This document shows positions 8,212 through 16,940 of a DNA stretch of 64,000 bases, piece by piece. The position numbers and the translations under genes were made by a program. The notes beneath the pieces are model-generated. The model was not told the DNA's origin. It was given only the letters and a program-made list of their open reading frames with translations, and did no database searches. Source of the DNA: VGKP01 sp964647695 (GTDB taxonomy: Archaea > Nanobdellota > Nanobdellia > Pacearchaeales > GW2011-AR1); assembly GCA_964647695.1 (NCBI GenBank), contig CAZYIS010000002.1, forward strand, positions 34,829-98,828, read 5' to 3'. Within the stretch, counting starts at the first letter, position 1, and every line of letters begins with the position of its first letter.

Positions 8212-9072
8212 ATGAATTATAATCAAAGAAGAGCAGGTATTTTTGGAGTAATTAGGGGTTTGTTCAGTTTATGGAGTTTGACCAGTTGGATTATTGCTAT
8301 TAATGTAATTATCTTTTTTCTACTGCTAATTTTACAATCTATTTTTGGAGAATCAATTTATAATTATCTTACTTTGGTTCCGGCTAATATTCTGGCAGGA
8401 AAATATGTCTGGACTTTAATTACGCACATGTTCTTACATGCAAATGTTTTCCATTTGATATTTAATATGTTTTCATTGTGGTTCATTGGCAGAGTTCTGG
8501 AAAAAATAATTGGATCCAAGAGATTTTTGTGGTTTTACCTATTGTCAGGCATATTCGCAGGTCTGGTTTTTGTTTTCTTCGCTGGTTTCTTTGGAAATAC
8601 GCTAATAGGAGAAAGATTATTTGGAAGTGCTAACATTGCCGGAGTGGGTGCAAGTGGTGCATTGTTCGGTTTATTGGGAATTCTAATAACTCTGGTTCCA
8701 AAGATGAGGGTTTATTTAATTCTAGGTCCATTCGTAGCCATAATTTTAGAATCCATATTGTCTGCAACCATTGACAATGTGACATTGCTCAATGTATTAG
8801 GTATATTGGTCAATATTTATGTAATTGTTTCAATCTTCGCAATATTCTCCATGAATTCTAGAATGAGAAAACTTGCCCTGCCGGTTGAAATGTATATTTG
8901 GGTATTACCTTTGATTGCTATCCTTCCACTTTTGGTAATTGGTTTATTATTCCCATTACCTATCGCCAATACGGCCCACATTGGAGGATTAATTGCAGGT
9001 TTGATATATGGTTATTATCTTAGAACTAGATATAAAAATAAGGTTTCACTATTGGGTAAATATTTCAGATGA
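8212..9072 (+). CDS. Rhomboid-family intramembrane serine protease
   Basis: A 286-residue polytopic membrane protease that cleaves transmembrane helices of substrates within the bilayer. The catalytic Ser lies in GVGASGALFG (about residue 148) and the His in TAHIGGL (about residue 256). The upstream HMFLHANVFHLIFNMFSLW carries the conserved L1/TM2 histidines and asparagine (HxxxxHxxxN). It starts three bases after tfe and overlaps the next gene by four, so tfe, this gene and the SpoIIM-like gene probably form one operon. Substrates are unknown; the double-anchored surface proteins further on are candidates. Confidence 0.9.
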   Translation: MNYNQRRAGIFGVIRGLFSLWSLTSWIIAINVIIFFLLLILQSIFGESIYNYLTLVPANILAGKYVWTLITHMFLHANVFHLIFNMFSLWFIGRVLEKIIGSKRFLWFYLLSGIFAGLVFVFFAGFFGNTLIGERLFGSANIAGVGASGALFGLLGILITLVPKMRVYLILGPFVAIILESILSATIDNVTLLNVLGILVNIYVIVSIFAIFSMNSRMRKLALPVEMYIWVLPLIAILPLLVIGLLFPLPIANTAHIGGLIAGLIYGYYLRTRYKNKVSLLGKYFR

Positions 9073-9665
9073 AAAAAGTAAAAAAACAAAGTTTGCATCA
9101 GCAGGTTAAGGATAATTTTGAAAAATCATTGATATTTATTAGGGAAAGTAAAAATTATATCTATTTTATCTCGGTTATTTTTATTCTGGGCATAATTGGA
9201 GGATTTATTTATAGCAGTCAGCTTTCTTTTCTGGATGAAATTCTAAAAAACATAATTCAAAAAACAACGGACATGAATGGTTTAGAACTCATATTGTACA
9301 TATTCAATAATAATGCAAGTGTGGCTTTTTCTTCAATTGTTTTTGGAATTTTATTAGGCCTAATCCCTATTTTCTATTCTATTACTAATGGAGTAATTTT
9401 AGGTTATGTCTTTTCTAAAATTTATAATCTCTCAGGATTTAGTGAATTTTGGAGAATATTGCCCCATGGCATATTCGAACTTCCGGCAATCATAATCTCT
9501 ATGGCATTGGGTTTAAAGCTAGGTCTATTCTTCTATTCTTCAAATACTTGGAAAGAATTTAAGCAGAGGGTAATGGGGTCATTTAGAACATTTATTTTTG
9601 TGGTAATTCCTTTATTGGTGATTGCGGCTCTAATCGAAGGATTACTTATTACTTATTTTAGATAG
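9069..9665 (+). CDS. SpoIIM/DUF95-family membrane protein
   Basis: A 198-residue membrane protein with about five hydrophobic segments and the family signature HGIFELPAIIIS near residue 138. Stage II sporulation M-like proteins are widespread in archaea and do not imply sporulation; their role is unclear, perhaps in membrane remodelling or transport. The first 25 residues are basic and cytoplasmic. The ATG overlaps the rhomboid stop by four bases, suggesting coupling. Confidence 0.8.
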   Translation: MKKVKKQSLHQQVKDNFEKSLIFIRESKNYIYFISVIFILGIIGGFIYSSQLSFLDEILKNIIQKTTDMNGLELILYIFNNNASVAFSSIVFGILLGLIPIFYSITNGVILGYVFSKIYNLSGFSEFWRILPHGIFELPAIIISMALGLKLGLFFYSSNTWKEFKQRVMGSFRTFIFVVIPLLVIAALIEGLLITYFR

Positions 9666-9715
9666 TAGGGCTATAGTATAAATAGCTTTAAAACTATTAA
9701 TTTTTATTAGTTATT

Positions 9716-10297
9716 ATGGAATTAGGTAAGGAAAGTATCGATGAAATAGACCATACGGCTGAAATGGAGAGTATGAAAAAGGTTGAAGCAGCATTGTTTA
9801 TCTCTGGAAGGTATTTGAGTTTGCCTGAACTGGTATCTTTGACTGATGTTAATCCAATTTTATTGAAAAAAATATTAGAGGATCTGAATGATAAATACAA
9901 GGATGCAGGTATTGAATTGGTGCAGCAAAATAACTCTTGGAAAATGGATGTGGCCCAGGAATATATCTGGATGGTCAATAGGCTGGCAACGGGAAGTTCG
10001 GAATTTACAAAAGCTGAGCAGGAAACTTTGGCCATCATTGCCTATAAACAACCTATGAAACAATCAGTTTTAGTTAAAATTAGGGGAAATAAGGCCTATG
10101 ATCATATAAAGAAATTTGTAGAAATGGGTTTGATAGGAAAGAAAAAAATAGGTCATACGGCTGAATTGAGTTTGACTGAACAATTTCATGAATATTTCCA
10201 CGTTAATTCTGGAAAAGAAGTCAATGAAGGCGAAGGTGCTTTGGATGAGGATCAAGAAGAGGTAATGGAAGAAACAGAAGAAGGAAGTGGGAAATAA
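9716..10297 (+). CDS. scpB: Chromosome segregation protein ScpB
   Basis: ScpB is the tandem winged-helix kite subunit that works with ScpA and SMC in chromosome condensation. The 193-residue protein shows the typical sequence VEAALFISGRYLSLPEL, then the second winged helix with ETLAIIAYKQPMKQSVLVKIRG (core about residues 105-125). An acidic tail follows after residue 165. Neither scpA nor smc is in this window. The stop codon overlaps the start of the glycosyltransferase gene by one base. Confidence 0.88.
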   Translation: MELGKESIDEIDHTAEMESMKKVEAALFISGRYLSLPELVSLTDVNPILLKKILEDLNDKYKDAGIELVQQNNSWKMDVAQEYIWMVNRLATGSSEFTKAEQETLAIIAYKQPMKQSVLVKIRGNKAYDHIKKFVEMGLIGKKKIGHTAELSLTEQFHEYFHVNSGKEVNEGEGALDEDQEEVMEETEEGSGK

Positions 10298-11529
10298 TGA
10301 ATTGGATTGATATCATATTCTTCATATACACTTTCATTGGAATTTACACTCTTAGTTTGTTTATTTTTATCTATTTCCCCAATAGAAATAGGTTGTTTAG
10401 TTATCCAAAAGGTAAACCTGAACCGGTTAGTATAGTCATGCCGTGTTATAATGAATCGGCAACCATAGGACATTCTATAGAATCCTTATTGAAATTGGAT
10501 TATCCTAAGGATATGATTGAAATAATTGTGGTGGATGATCAATCTAAAGATAATTCGGTTAACATTATTAAAGAATATACAAAAAAATATGATAATGTAA
10601 AATTAATAGTCAATTCAAGAAATTCTGGTGGTGCTGCTGAACCTACTAATCTGGGAGTTAAAGCGGCTAAGTATGATTATATTGCTGTGGCTGATTCGGA
10701 TTCTTCTCCGGATAGAGATGCTTTGATTAAAATGATTGGTTTCCTACAGGAGGATAGGCTTGTGGGTGGAGTCACTTGTGCGGTGGTGGCTAAACATCCT
10801 ACTAGTTTTATACAAAAATTACAACAGATAGAATATTTCGTTATTGGATTCAATAGAAAGTTGTTGGATTTTATTGATGCAGTTTATGTTACTCCTGGAC
10901 CATTTGCATTATATAAGAAAAAGGTTTTAATGGAAATAGGACTATTCGATTCCAAAAATATGACCCAGGATATAGAAATTGTTTGGAGAATGCACACCTA
11001 TGGTTATAAGGCTAGAATGTGTTTGGCTGCTCAGGTTCATACTTCAACTCCTATGAAATTTACCAAATGGTGGAAACAAAGAGTAAGATGGAATATAGGG
11101 GGAACTCAGTCAATTATAAAACATAGAAAATCATTATTTAAACATGGAATGTTGGGTGCTTTTATTATTCCTTTCTTTTCCATAACTCTATTTGTAGGTT
11201 TATTTGGATTGGCAATTTTCTTTTATTTATTAATAACTAGATTAATTACTAGTTATCTTATGTCCTATTATGCTTATCATGCAAATACGGCCGTAGTTAC
11301 ATTTAGCGATTTAACTTTTGCTCCATCGGTCTTAAATTTCTTTGGATTTACCTTATTCGTAATTGGATTTTTATTTACTCTCTTTGTATTAAAATTGGTT
11401 TCTACCTATAGTTTAAGAAATAAGAATGTTTTTAATATCCTATTTTATCATATAGTATATCTATCGGTTTATCCAACGATAATGTTTTATGCAATGTATA
11501 AACTGATAAGAGGAACCTACACATGGTAA
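10297..11529 (+). CDS. Membrane glycosyltransferase, family 2
   Basis: A processive-type inverting glycosyltransferase of 410 residues. An N-terminal transmembrane helix precedes a GT-A domain with VSIVMPCYNESATIG, IIVVDDQSKDNS, the DxD-like ADSDSSPD, the acid motif MTQDIEIVWRM and the QxxRW motif KQRVRWNIGG. These resemble the poly-N-acetylglucosamine/cellulose synthase group. Three or four transmembrane helices follow. The sugar donor is probably UDP- or GDP-activated; the product, a surface polysaccharide or lipid-linked glycan, is unknown. Its start abuts scpB and its end overlaps the next gene by seven bases. Confidence 0.88.
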   Translation: MNWIDIIFFIYTFIGIYTLSLFIFIYFPNRNRLFSYPKGKPEPVSIVMPCYNESATIGHSIESLLKLDYPKDMIEIIVVDDQSKDNSVNIIKEYTKKYDNVKLIVNSRNSGGAAEPTNLGVKAAKYDYIAVADSDSSPDRDALIKMIGFLQEDRLVGGVTCAVVAKHPTSFIQKLQQIEYFVIGFNRKLLDFIDAVYVTPGPFALYKKKVLMEIGLFDSKNMTQDIEIVWRMHTYGYKARMCLAAQVHTSTPMKFTKWWKQRVRWNIGGTQSIIKHRKSLFKHGMLGAFIIPFFSITLFVGLFGLAIFFYLLITRLITSYLMSYYAYHANTAVVTFSDLTFAPSVLNFFGFTLFVIGFLFTLFVLKLVSTYSLRNKNVFNILFYHIVYLSVYPTIMFYAMYKLIRGTYTW

Positions 11530-12194
11530 ACAGTAAACACGCGTTTTGGCAGGCATTGTTATTCACGATTTTTATATTTGTAATTGGACTAATGGTAGGT
11601 CTATTTATTGAAAATATGAGAGCTACTAATTTCGAAGGTCAGGTTTCTAGTTCTGAAACTGCACTATTGGATGAACAAATAAGAAATAACATAATTAGCG
11701 ATTCTAATCTATCCTGCGATATTATCTTAAATAGTACATTTAGTTTTGCCGATAGAATCTACGGTCAAGCCCAGTCTTTGGAAAAATATGATTCGGTTAG
11801 TCAACTTAGTGATAGTCTGAGAGAGATTCATAAGAGATATGATCTGCTTAGAATTTTATTATGGAATGAAATGCAAAATTCTCAAAAAAGATGCAAATAT
11901 CAAAATGTTCACACGGTAGTTTATTTTTTCAATTATAACGCCGGTGATTTAAAAACAAAGTCGGTTCAATCGGCATTTTCTCATCTATTGACTGATTTGA
12001 AGAATAAGTATCCTGATAATGTTATCCTTATTCCGGTAGCTAGTAATTTGAATATCGGATCCATAAATCTGATTTTGAATAAGTATAATATTTCAACTTC
12101 TCCGGCTTTGTTAATCGATGATAAAAAGGTAATTTCTGATTTACCTTCATTTCAGGAATTGGAACATATAGTTTTACAGAGCAATAAAGAATAA
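11523..12194 (+). CDS. Membrane-anchored protein, possible thioredoxin-like ectodomain
   Basis: A 223-residue protein with one N-terminal transmembrane helix (about residues 10-28) and an extracytoplasmic part. The C-terminal 90 residues (VVYFFNYNAGDLKTK onward, then a helix, then STSPALLIDDKKV) have the order and spacing of a thioredoxin fold, with the 'TSPALLID' strand resembling the cis-Pro region. There is no CxxC, so it would not be a normal oxidoreductase. The gene overlaps the glycosyltransferase gene by seven bases and probably belongs to its operon. Confidence 0.5.
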   Translation: MVNSKHAFWQALLFTIFIFVIGLMVGLFIENMRATNFEGQVSSSETALLDEQIRNNIISDSNLSCDIILNSTFSFADRIYGQAQSLEKYDSVSQLSDSLREIHKRYDLLRILLWNEMQNSQKRCKYQNVHTVVYFFNYNAGDLKTKSVQSAFSHLLTDLKNKYPDNVILIPVASNLNIGSINLILNKYNISTSPALLIDDKKVISDLPSFQELEHIVLQSNKE

Positions 12195-12218
12195 AAAGAC
12201 CTGTAAACCCTAAATTCT

Positions 12219-12842
12219 ATGGTCGAAGATAAAAAAATGGTGGATGCAATTGATGATGGAAGAATTGTAAGAGTTTCTGAAGAATATGCTAAAAGAGAAG
12301 GATTAATGATTCTAAGAAAATATGAACATCCTACGGCTGATCCGGCTAAAACTCAAGAACAAATGAAACTAACTCCTAGATTAAGAGGGGAGAGAAAGGC
12401 CTATTTTGATATAGAAAGATACAGAAGACCATTAAGAGGGGGAAATGAAGTAAGATCTACACTATTGGATAATTTCCATTGGATTATCGGTGCCAGAAGA
12501 AAACAGCTTAATTTAAGTAGAAAACAAGTGGCCAATGCTATAAATGTGAGTGAAGAAGATATTAAGGTAATTGAGACGGGAAATGTGCCTGGAAACGATT
12601 TCATTATAATAAATAAGCTTGAAAGTTTCTTCAAGGTTAATCTAAGAAAAGATAAGAGTCTATCATCAAATTCTTTTAGAAGTGAAACTTCTGGGGAAAA
12701 GAGGGATATATCCAAACCTAAATGGGTTGGACGAGTTGGAGTAAGAGACAGCGCAGGAGCCGCAACTGGAGCTGAAAAGATTGTGGAACAGGGAATTGAA
12801 CTGGCTGATAAAATGGATGATGCCAAGCTAGAGACTTATTGA
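12219..12842 (+). CDS. MBF1-like helix-turn-helix protein
   Basis: A 207-residue protein. Residues about 85-140 form an XRE-type helix-turn-helix: WIIGARRKQLNLSRKQVANA, then NVSEEDIKVIETG. This matches archaeal multiprotein-bridging factor 1, which binds the ribosome or links regulators to TBP. The usual N-terminal zinc ribbon of MBF1 is absent; instead there is a basic region (RPLRGGNEVR). The C terminus is low-complexity. An MBF1-like role is likely; a plain XRE regulator cannot be excluded. It is followed by a small ORF starting three bases after its stop. Confidence 0.65.
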   Translation: MVEDKKMVDAIDDGRIVRVSEEYAKREGLMILRKYEHPTADPAKTQEQMKLTPRLRGERKAYFDIERYRRPLRGGNEVRSTLLDNFHWIIGARRKQLNLSRKQVANAINVSEEDIKVIETGNVPGNDFIIINKLESFFKVNLRKDKSLSSNSFRSETSGEKRDISKPKWVGRVGVRDSAGAATGAEKIVEQGIELADKMDDAKLETY

Positions 12843-12844
12843 AA

Positions 12845-13093
12845 ATGAGTGAGAAAAAAGATTCTTATAGAATAAAAATTATTCCTTTAGATGTTTATAG
12901 AAATAATAGAGAAAAATACAAAGGTTTCAAAAGAGTAATTATTGATAGAACTCCGTATTATATGGATCAAACTATTGGCTCATCTGAAGGGATAAATGAA
13001 GCATTATTGGAACAAGCTTTTCAAGCAGTTCAAAGAACTAGCAGAGAATGTTCTCCTTCTGGTGCTGTTTCTTTAGACTTAAGAGTTCAATAG
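12845..13093 (+). CDS. Small hypothetical protein
   Basis: An 82-residue basic N-terminal, neutral C-terminal protein (MSEKKDSYRIKIIPLDVYR) without membrane segment or cysteine pair. The ATG at 12845 follows the previous stop by two bases, so it is likely in the same transcript. A TTG two codons earlier is a weaker start. No family recognised. Confidence 0.5.
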   Translation: MSEKKDSYRIKIIPLDVYRNNREKYKGFKRVIIDRTPYYMDQTIGSSEGINEALLEQAFQAVQRTSRECSPSGAVSLDLRVQ

Positions 13094-13113
13094 GTATTCA
13101 AAAAGTTTATAAC

Positions 13114-13163
13114 AACACTTAGGAAGTGTTGACGAAGTTAAGGGTTTTTACGCATGTAAAAAC
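13114..13163. promoter_or_regulatory. Two inverted repeats before rpoL
   Basis: AACACTT-AGG-AAGTGTT at 13114-13130 is a 7-bp inverted repeat, and GTTTTTAC-GCAT-GTAAAAAC at 13144-13163 is an 8-bp one. The second ends one base before the rpoL TATA element (TTTATAAA, 13165-13172). They could form RNA hairpins ending the upstream transcript, or be operator sites next to the promoter. The sequence alone does not decide. Confidence 0.5.
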
Positions 13164-13193
13164 ATTTATAAACCATTAAAAAAACATGTTTAT

Positions 13194-13448
13194 ATGAATA
13201 TTGAAGTTGTTAAATCTGAAAAGAATGAAATTGAACTAAAGATAGATAATTTGACCATTGCTGAAGTTCTAAGAGCTTATTTATATGAAAATGGAGTAGA
13301 TTACGCTGTTTGGAGAAGAGAACATCCTTCAAAGCCATTGATTTTCAAGATTGAAAGTGCATCCAAGGGTGTAAAGAAAGTTGTTTCTGATTCGGTTGAA
13401 GCTATAAAGAAAGATTGTGATAAGATTGTTGCTGTTCTTAAGAAATAA
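13194..13448 (+). CDS. rpoL: DNA-directed RNA polymerase subunit L (Rpb11 family)
   Basis: An 84-residue small subunit that pairs with subunit D to nucleate RNA polymerase assembly. The family core is clear: LTIAEVLRAYLYENGVDYA and WRREHPSKPLIFKI, then the C-terminal helix VSDSVEAIKKDCDKIVAVLKK. Length is normal. TTTATAAA lies 22-29 bases before the ATG, indicating a leaderless message. Confidence 0.9.
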   Translation: MNIEVVKSEKNEIELKIDNLTIAEVLRAYLYENGVDYAVWRREHPSKPLIFKIESASKGVKKVVSDSVEAIKKDCDKIVAVLKK

Positions 13449-13523
13449 TTAAAAATAAGGTTTATAATAAACATTTGTGCTAACATATTAACATTTATAA
13501 AAAATAATTAAAAATAAGGTTTA
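13443..13523. repeat. Short direct repeat flanking the rpoL 3' region
   Basis: A 22-base AT-rich unit (beginning AAATAATTAAAAATAAGG) occurs at 13443-13464, overlapping the rpoL stop, and again at 13502-13523. The spacing is 59 bases. It may be a small tandem duplication that carried the rpoL tail region towards the next gene's promoter. Confidence 0.6.
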
Positions 13524-13562
13524 TTAACTCTAGTTTGTGATTAATATTATGGAGGTAAAAAT

Positions 13563-13751
13563 ATGAAAATTTGTGGAATTATTTTCGGGATTATTCTTCT
13601 TGTCCTTGGTTTTATGTCATTTAGTCTAAATACATACCAATGGATATTAATAATTGCAGGTATCGTTCTTATTTTGCACGCTTTGATGTGCAGAAAATGT
13701 TGCGGTTCATGCGAAATGCCTGAAAAAGTTAGACCTAAAAGAAAAAGGTAA
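13563..13751 (+). CDS. Small membrane protein with Shine-Dalgarno leader
   Basis: A 62-residue protein with two transmembrane helices and a cytoplasmic end carrying CRKCCGSCEMPEK, a cluster of four cysteines that could bind metal. GGAGGT at 13551-13556 is a strong Shine-Dalgarno site six bases before the ATG, unlike the leaderless majority here. No family recognised. Confidence 0.55.
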   Translation: MKICGIIFGIILLVLGFMSFSLNTYQWILIIAGIVLILHALMCRKCCGSCEMPEKVRPKRKR

Positions 13752-13811
13752 AAACTTATAGTTATTTTAATTTTTAATTATTTTTATATAGTGTTGTTTG
13801 TTTGATTTTTG

Positions 13812-14504
13812 ATGACAAAGATATCTGCTGGAAGCTATGATTTGAATAAATGGCTTTTTGGAGGCTATGAGAATGATATTATCACAGTGATATATGGTGG
13901 TCCTGGAACGGGGAAGACTAATTTCTGTATGCTGGCTGCGGTTTCCCAGGCTAAAAAAGGTAAGAAGGTAATTTACATGGATACTGAAGGTGGATTTAGT
14001 TCTGATAGGGTTAAGCAATTGGTTAATGGTGATGTGGATGTTAAGCAGGTGCTGAATAATATTTTGTTATTATCGCCTACTAATTTCGATGAACAGAAAC
14101 AGGCTTTCAAGAAGTTGAATGAATTTTTGAAGGATGAAGTATCTTTGATAATTGTGGATGGGATGACTATTCTCTATAGATTGGATTTTGCTGCTGCCAG
14201 AGATAAGGACCTAGAGTCAATGCAAAAAATAAATGCTCTTCTGGTGGAACAGATGAAAACTCTTTCAGAGATAGCAAGAAAGAAGAACATTCCAGTTATT
14301 GTAACTAATCAAGTCTATAGATGGGAAGATGAAAGGAAGATGGTGGGCGGAGATATATTGAATTATTGGTGTAAGTGTATAATTGAATTGACCAATGATC
14401 ACGGAACTAGAAAAGCTTTTCTTAGAAAACATAGAAGTTTGAAGGAAAAGGAGATGGAGTTCAAGATTAGTGATTCTGGAATCAAGAAGAGCGGTTGGAT
14501 ATAG
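13812..14504 (+). CDS. radB: DNA repair and recombination protein RadB
   Basis: A RecA-fold ATPase, the archaeal RadA paralogue, that assists homologous recombination. Its 230 residues are the usual RadB length, lacking the RadA N-terminal helix-hairpin-helix domain. Walker A is GGPGTGKTN (about residues 28-36); Walker B is LIIVDG (about 116-121). VTNQVYRW contains the L2-adjacent conserved region. TTTATATA lies 22-29 bases before the ATG at 13812; a TTG one codon earlier is less likely. Confidence 0.85.
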   Translation: MTKISAGSYDLNKWLFGGYENDIITVIYGGPGTGKTNFCMLAAVSQAKKGKKVIYMDTEGGFSSDRVKQLVNGDVDVKQVLNNILLLSPTNFDEQKQAFKKLNEFLKDEVSLIIVDGMTILYRLDFAAARDKDLESMQKINALLVEQMKTLSEIARKKNIPVIVTNQVYRWEDERKMVGGDILNYWCKCIIELTNDHGTRKAFLRKHRSLKEKEMEFKISDSGIKKSGWI

Positions 14505-14546
14505 AATATTAATTAAATTTATATATCTCGAATATTAGTTAGATTA

Positions 14547-16883
14547 ATGAAAAAGAAGGTTTCTGGTAATAATAAAAATAGGGCTAAAGTTAGTTCTAGT
14601 GATTCTGGTCGCTTTTGGATTTTGACCATTGTTATTTTATTAATTCTAGCAGTGATAGGTTTTTTTGTTTTTAATGAGCTGACGGGAAGAGTTATTACTA
14701 CTCAATCGGATGGTGTTACGGTTATTAATTTTAATTCATCATATTCAAATGTCACTCGTGGAATTATAATTGATTCATCAGGGAATGGACATAATGGTTC
14801 TCTTCAGGGTTTATTACCTGTTTCTCTTTCAACTGGGCTTTTTAATAATGGTCTTTATTTTGTTGCTGGCGATATAAATACTAATCCAGATTCTTCTTGG
14901 GTGGATACAAATGTTTCTATGAATTCTGTAGGTTTAAACAGCACCATATACTATTGGTTTAATTTAAGTCCGGATTATGCTAATTATAGTAATCAATTGA
15001 ATGGTTGGATGTTCTCTTCACATGCCGCCATGCAGGACAGTCATACTTTAGATGCTAATCTATATACTACTTCTGATCGTTGGTGCATAGGACTACATGG
15101 ACTATCCGGAGACAATTTTGCTGAACTAATGACTGGATGTTCAGTATCTAATTTGTATGGCTCTTGGCATCAGGTTGCATTTGTTAGTCAAAGTGGAAAT
15201 CATAAGTTATATATTGATGGTAATCTAACTAGTGATTTCACAGGTAATTCTATTACTGATACTAATAATATAGCATTAAATTCCATAAGTGCATATAATG
15301 AAGGCCGAGGAATCAATGGTTCATATGATGAATTTGCGGTTTGGAATAGAACTCTAAATTCAAGTGAGATTTCAGATTTGTATAATTCTGGAAATGCTAA
15401 ACAAGTAGCTAATAATAATTCTGGATTGGTTTTGCTTTACCATTTGGATGAAATTTCTAATATGACTATTACTCAGCAGGAACTTGCTCCTACTTGTTAT
15501 AATATAGATCAACCCGGATATTATGTGCTGAATAAAAATAGTAATGGTTGTATTGTTATTTCTTCAGATAATGTAACTCTTGATGGTAAGGGATATAGTC
15601 TTAATGGTGTTGGTTCTGGAAATGGAGTTTATGTGAATTGGGTTGCAAATATAACTATAAAAAATCTAGCTGTTTATAACTTCAGTACTGGTATTTATTT
15701 AATTAATTCAAACAACGATACCTTATCTTCCATCACTTCAAATAATAATGGATATGGGATATATTTAGATTCAGCAAGCGACAATATCTTATCTTCCATC
15801 ACTGCAAATAATAATCCATATGGTTTATATTTGTGGGATTCCAATGATAACCTATTCTCATCCATCACTGCAAATAATAATCTATACTTTGGATTAGAGA
15901 TAGCAAACTCATACAACAATATATTCTCATCCATCACTGCAAATAACAACGGTGAATTAGGACTGGACTTATGGGAATCATCATCAAACACAATAATTAA
16001 TTCATATTTCAATGGAAATAAATATAATTTGGATGATGGGTGGGGTGGTTATGGTATATTTATCGATGAGACTTCAAATGATAATATTTTTACAAATAAT
16101 AATATGTGTGGAAATGAAATAAATGATTTAGGTTGTTATTATACTAATACAAGTACAAATATTACTGATCTGAATTTTAGTGCATCTGGAAATTCATTTG
16201 GAAGTCAGGGAGGATGTGGAACATTATTTGATGATGGAAAGAAAGCATGTCCTGTTGTTGTAACTCCTAGTCCTGGTGGTTCTCCTGGTGGTGGCAGCAG
16301 TGGAGGAGGCAGCCGTGGAGGTGGATCGGGTGGAGGAGTTAGCTCATTAAATAATAGTAATAATGATTCTAATTTTGTTCCAAGTGATAATGCTAATGAT
16401 TCTAGTATTTCACAATCTAGTGATGGTTCTGCTGCAGGTCACGGTTCAAGTAGTTCAGTTAAAGGTTTTAATAATCCATGGTTGATTGTTTTATTATTAA
16501 TTGGATCTATTTTAGTTATATTATTGATTATTTATTTATTTATGAAATCTAGAAGAAATAGATTGGAACCTATAGCCGAGAATCCTTATTTCAATGATTC
16601 TGGAAGTGTGAAGAAAGAGGTTAAGCCAGTTAAGACGGTTAAACCTACAATTGTCAAAAAAGAATCTAAACCTAAAATAGTTGCAAAATCTAAGGCCTAT
16701 GGAGATGCAAAAAAGATTATGGTCAACATAAGAAAAGATTTGAAAAATAAGAATGTTGAATCAGCCAGGGCAAATTATGCAAAATTAGAAGATTTGTTCA
16801 ATGACGGTTTATCCAAGGATGAGAAATCTGAATTGTATGATGAATCCATGGAATTATATTTTAAGATAGAAAATAATAAATAA
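14547..16883 (+). CDS. Double-anchored surface protein: LamG domain plus beta helix
   Basis: A 778-residue envelope protein. Order: basic cytoplasmic N terminus, transmembrane helix (about 25-47), ELTGRVI, a LamG/concanavalin-like domain (about 50-298, with SSGNGHNG and the YDEFAVWNRTLNSSEI hallmark), a right-handed parallel beta helix (about 315-550), a Gly/Ser linker (568-601), a second transmembrane helix (645-667) and a helical cytoplasmic tail. Both ends are predicted inside, so the ectodomain would be a loop tethered twice. The beta-helix coils are 22-23 residues, visible in DNA as 66-69 base repeats. Many N-x-S/T sites suggest glycosylation. It may bind or cleave glycans. The protein at 18683 has the same architecture. 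Confidence 0.8.
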   Translation: MKKKVSGNNKNRAKVSSSDSGRFWILTIVILLILAVIGFFVFNELTGRVITTQSDGVTVINFNSSYSNVTRGIIIDSSGNGHNGSLQGLLPVSLSTGLFNNGLYFVAGDINTNPDSSWVDTNVSMNSVGLNSTIYYWFNLSPDYANYSNQLNGWMFSSHAAMQDSHTLDANLYTTSDRWCIGLHGLSGDNFAELMTGCSVSNLYGSWHQVAFVSQSGNHKLYIDGNLTSDFTGNSITDTNNIALNSISAYNEGRGINGSYDEFAVWNRTLNSSEISDLYNSGNAKQVANNNSGLVLLYHLDEISNMTITQQELAPTCYNIDQPGYYVLNKNSNGCIVISSDNVTLDGKGYSLNGVGSGNGVYVNWVANITIKNLAVYNFSTGIYLINSNNDTLSSITSNNNGYGIYLDSASDNILSSITANNNPYGLYLWDSNDNLFSSITANNNLYFGLEIANSYNNIFSSITANNNGELGLDLWESSSNTIINSYFNGNKYNLDDGWGGYGIFIDETSNDNIFTNNNMCGNEINDLGCYYTNTSTNITDLNFSASGNSFGSQGGCGTLFDDGKKACPVVVTPSPGGSPGGGSSGGGSRGGGSGGGVSSLNNSNNDSNFVPSDNANDSSISQSSDGSAAGHGSSSSVKGFNNPWLIVLLLIGSILVILLIIYLFMKSRRNRLEPIAENPYFNDSGSVKKEVKPVKTVKPTIVKKESKPKIVAKSKAYGDAKKIMVNIRKDLKNKNVESARANYAKLEDLFNDGLSKDEKSELYDESMELYFKIENNK
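15729..15938 (+). repeat. Tandem repeat of beta-helix coils, four units
   Basis: The core TCCATCACT begins at 15729, 15795, 15861 and 15930, with surrounding bases largely conserved (GCAAATAATAA follows three copies). Periods are 66, 66 and 69 bases, one beta-helix turn each. High nucleotide identity suggests recent unit duplication. Confidence 0.85.
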
Positions 16884-16940
16884 TTCTACTATTTATTTCC
16901 GATTAATAAACATTAAATATGCCCTTTTATTTGAATAAAT

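Noticed and set aside
13443..13523. CRISPR-like direct repeats
   Set aside because: Only two AT-rich copies, with no spacer series and no cas genes.
15695..16012. Open frames on the opposite strand of the surface-protein genes
   Set aside because: They track the repeats and lack promoters; they are shadows of the repetitive coding strand.
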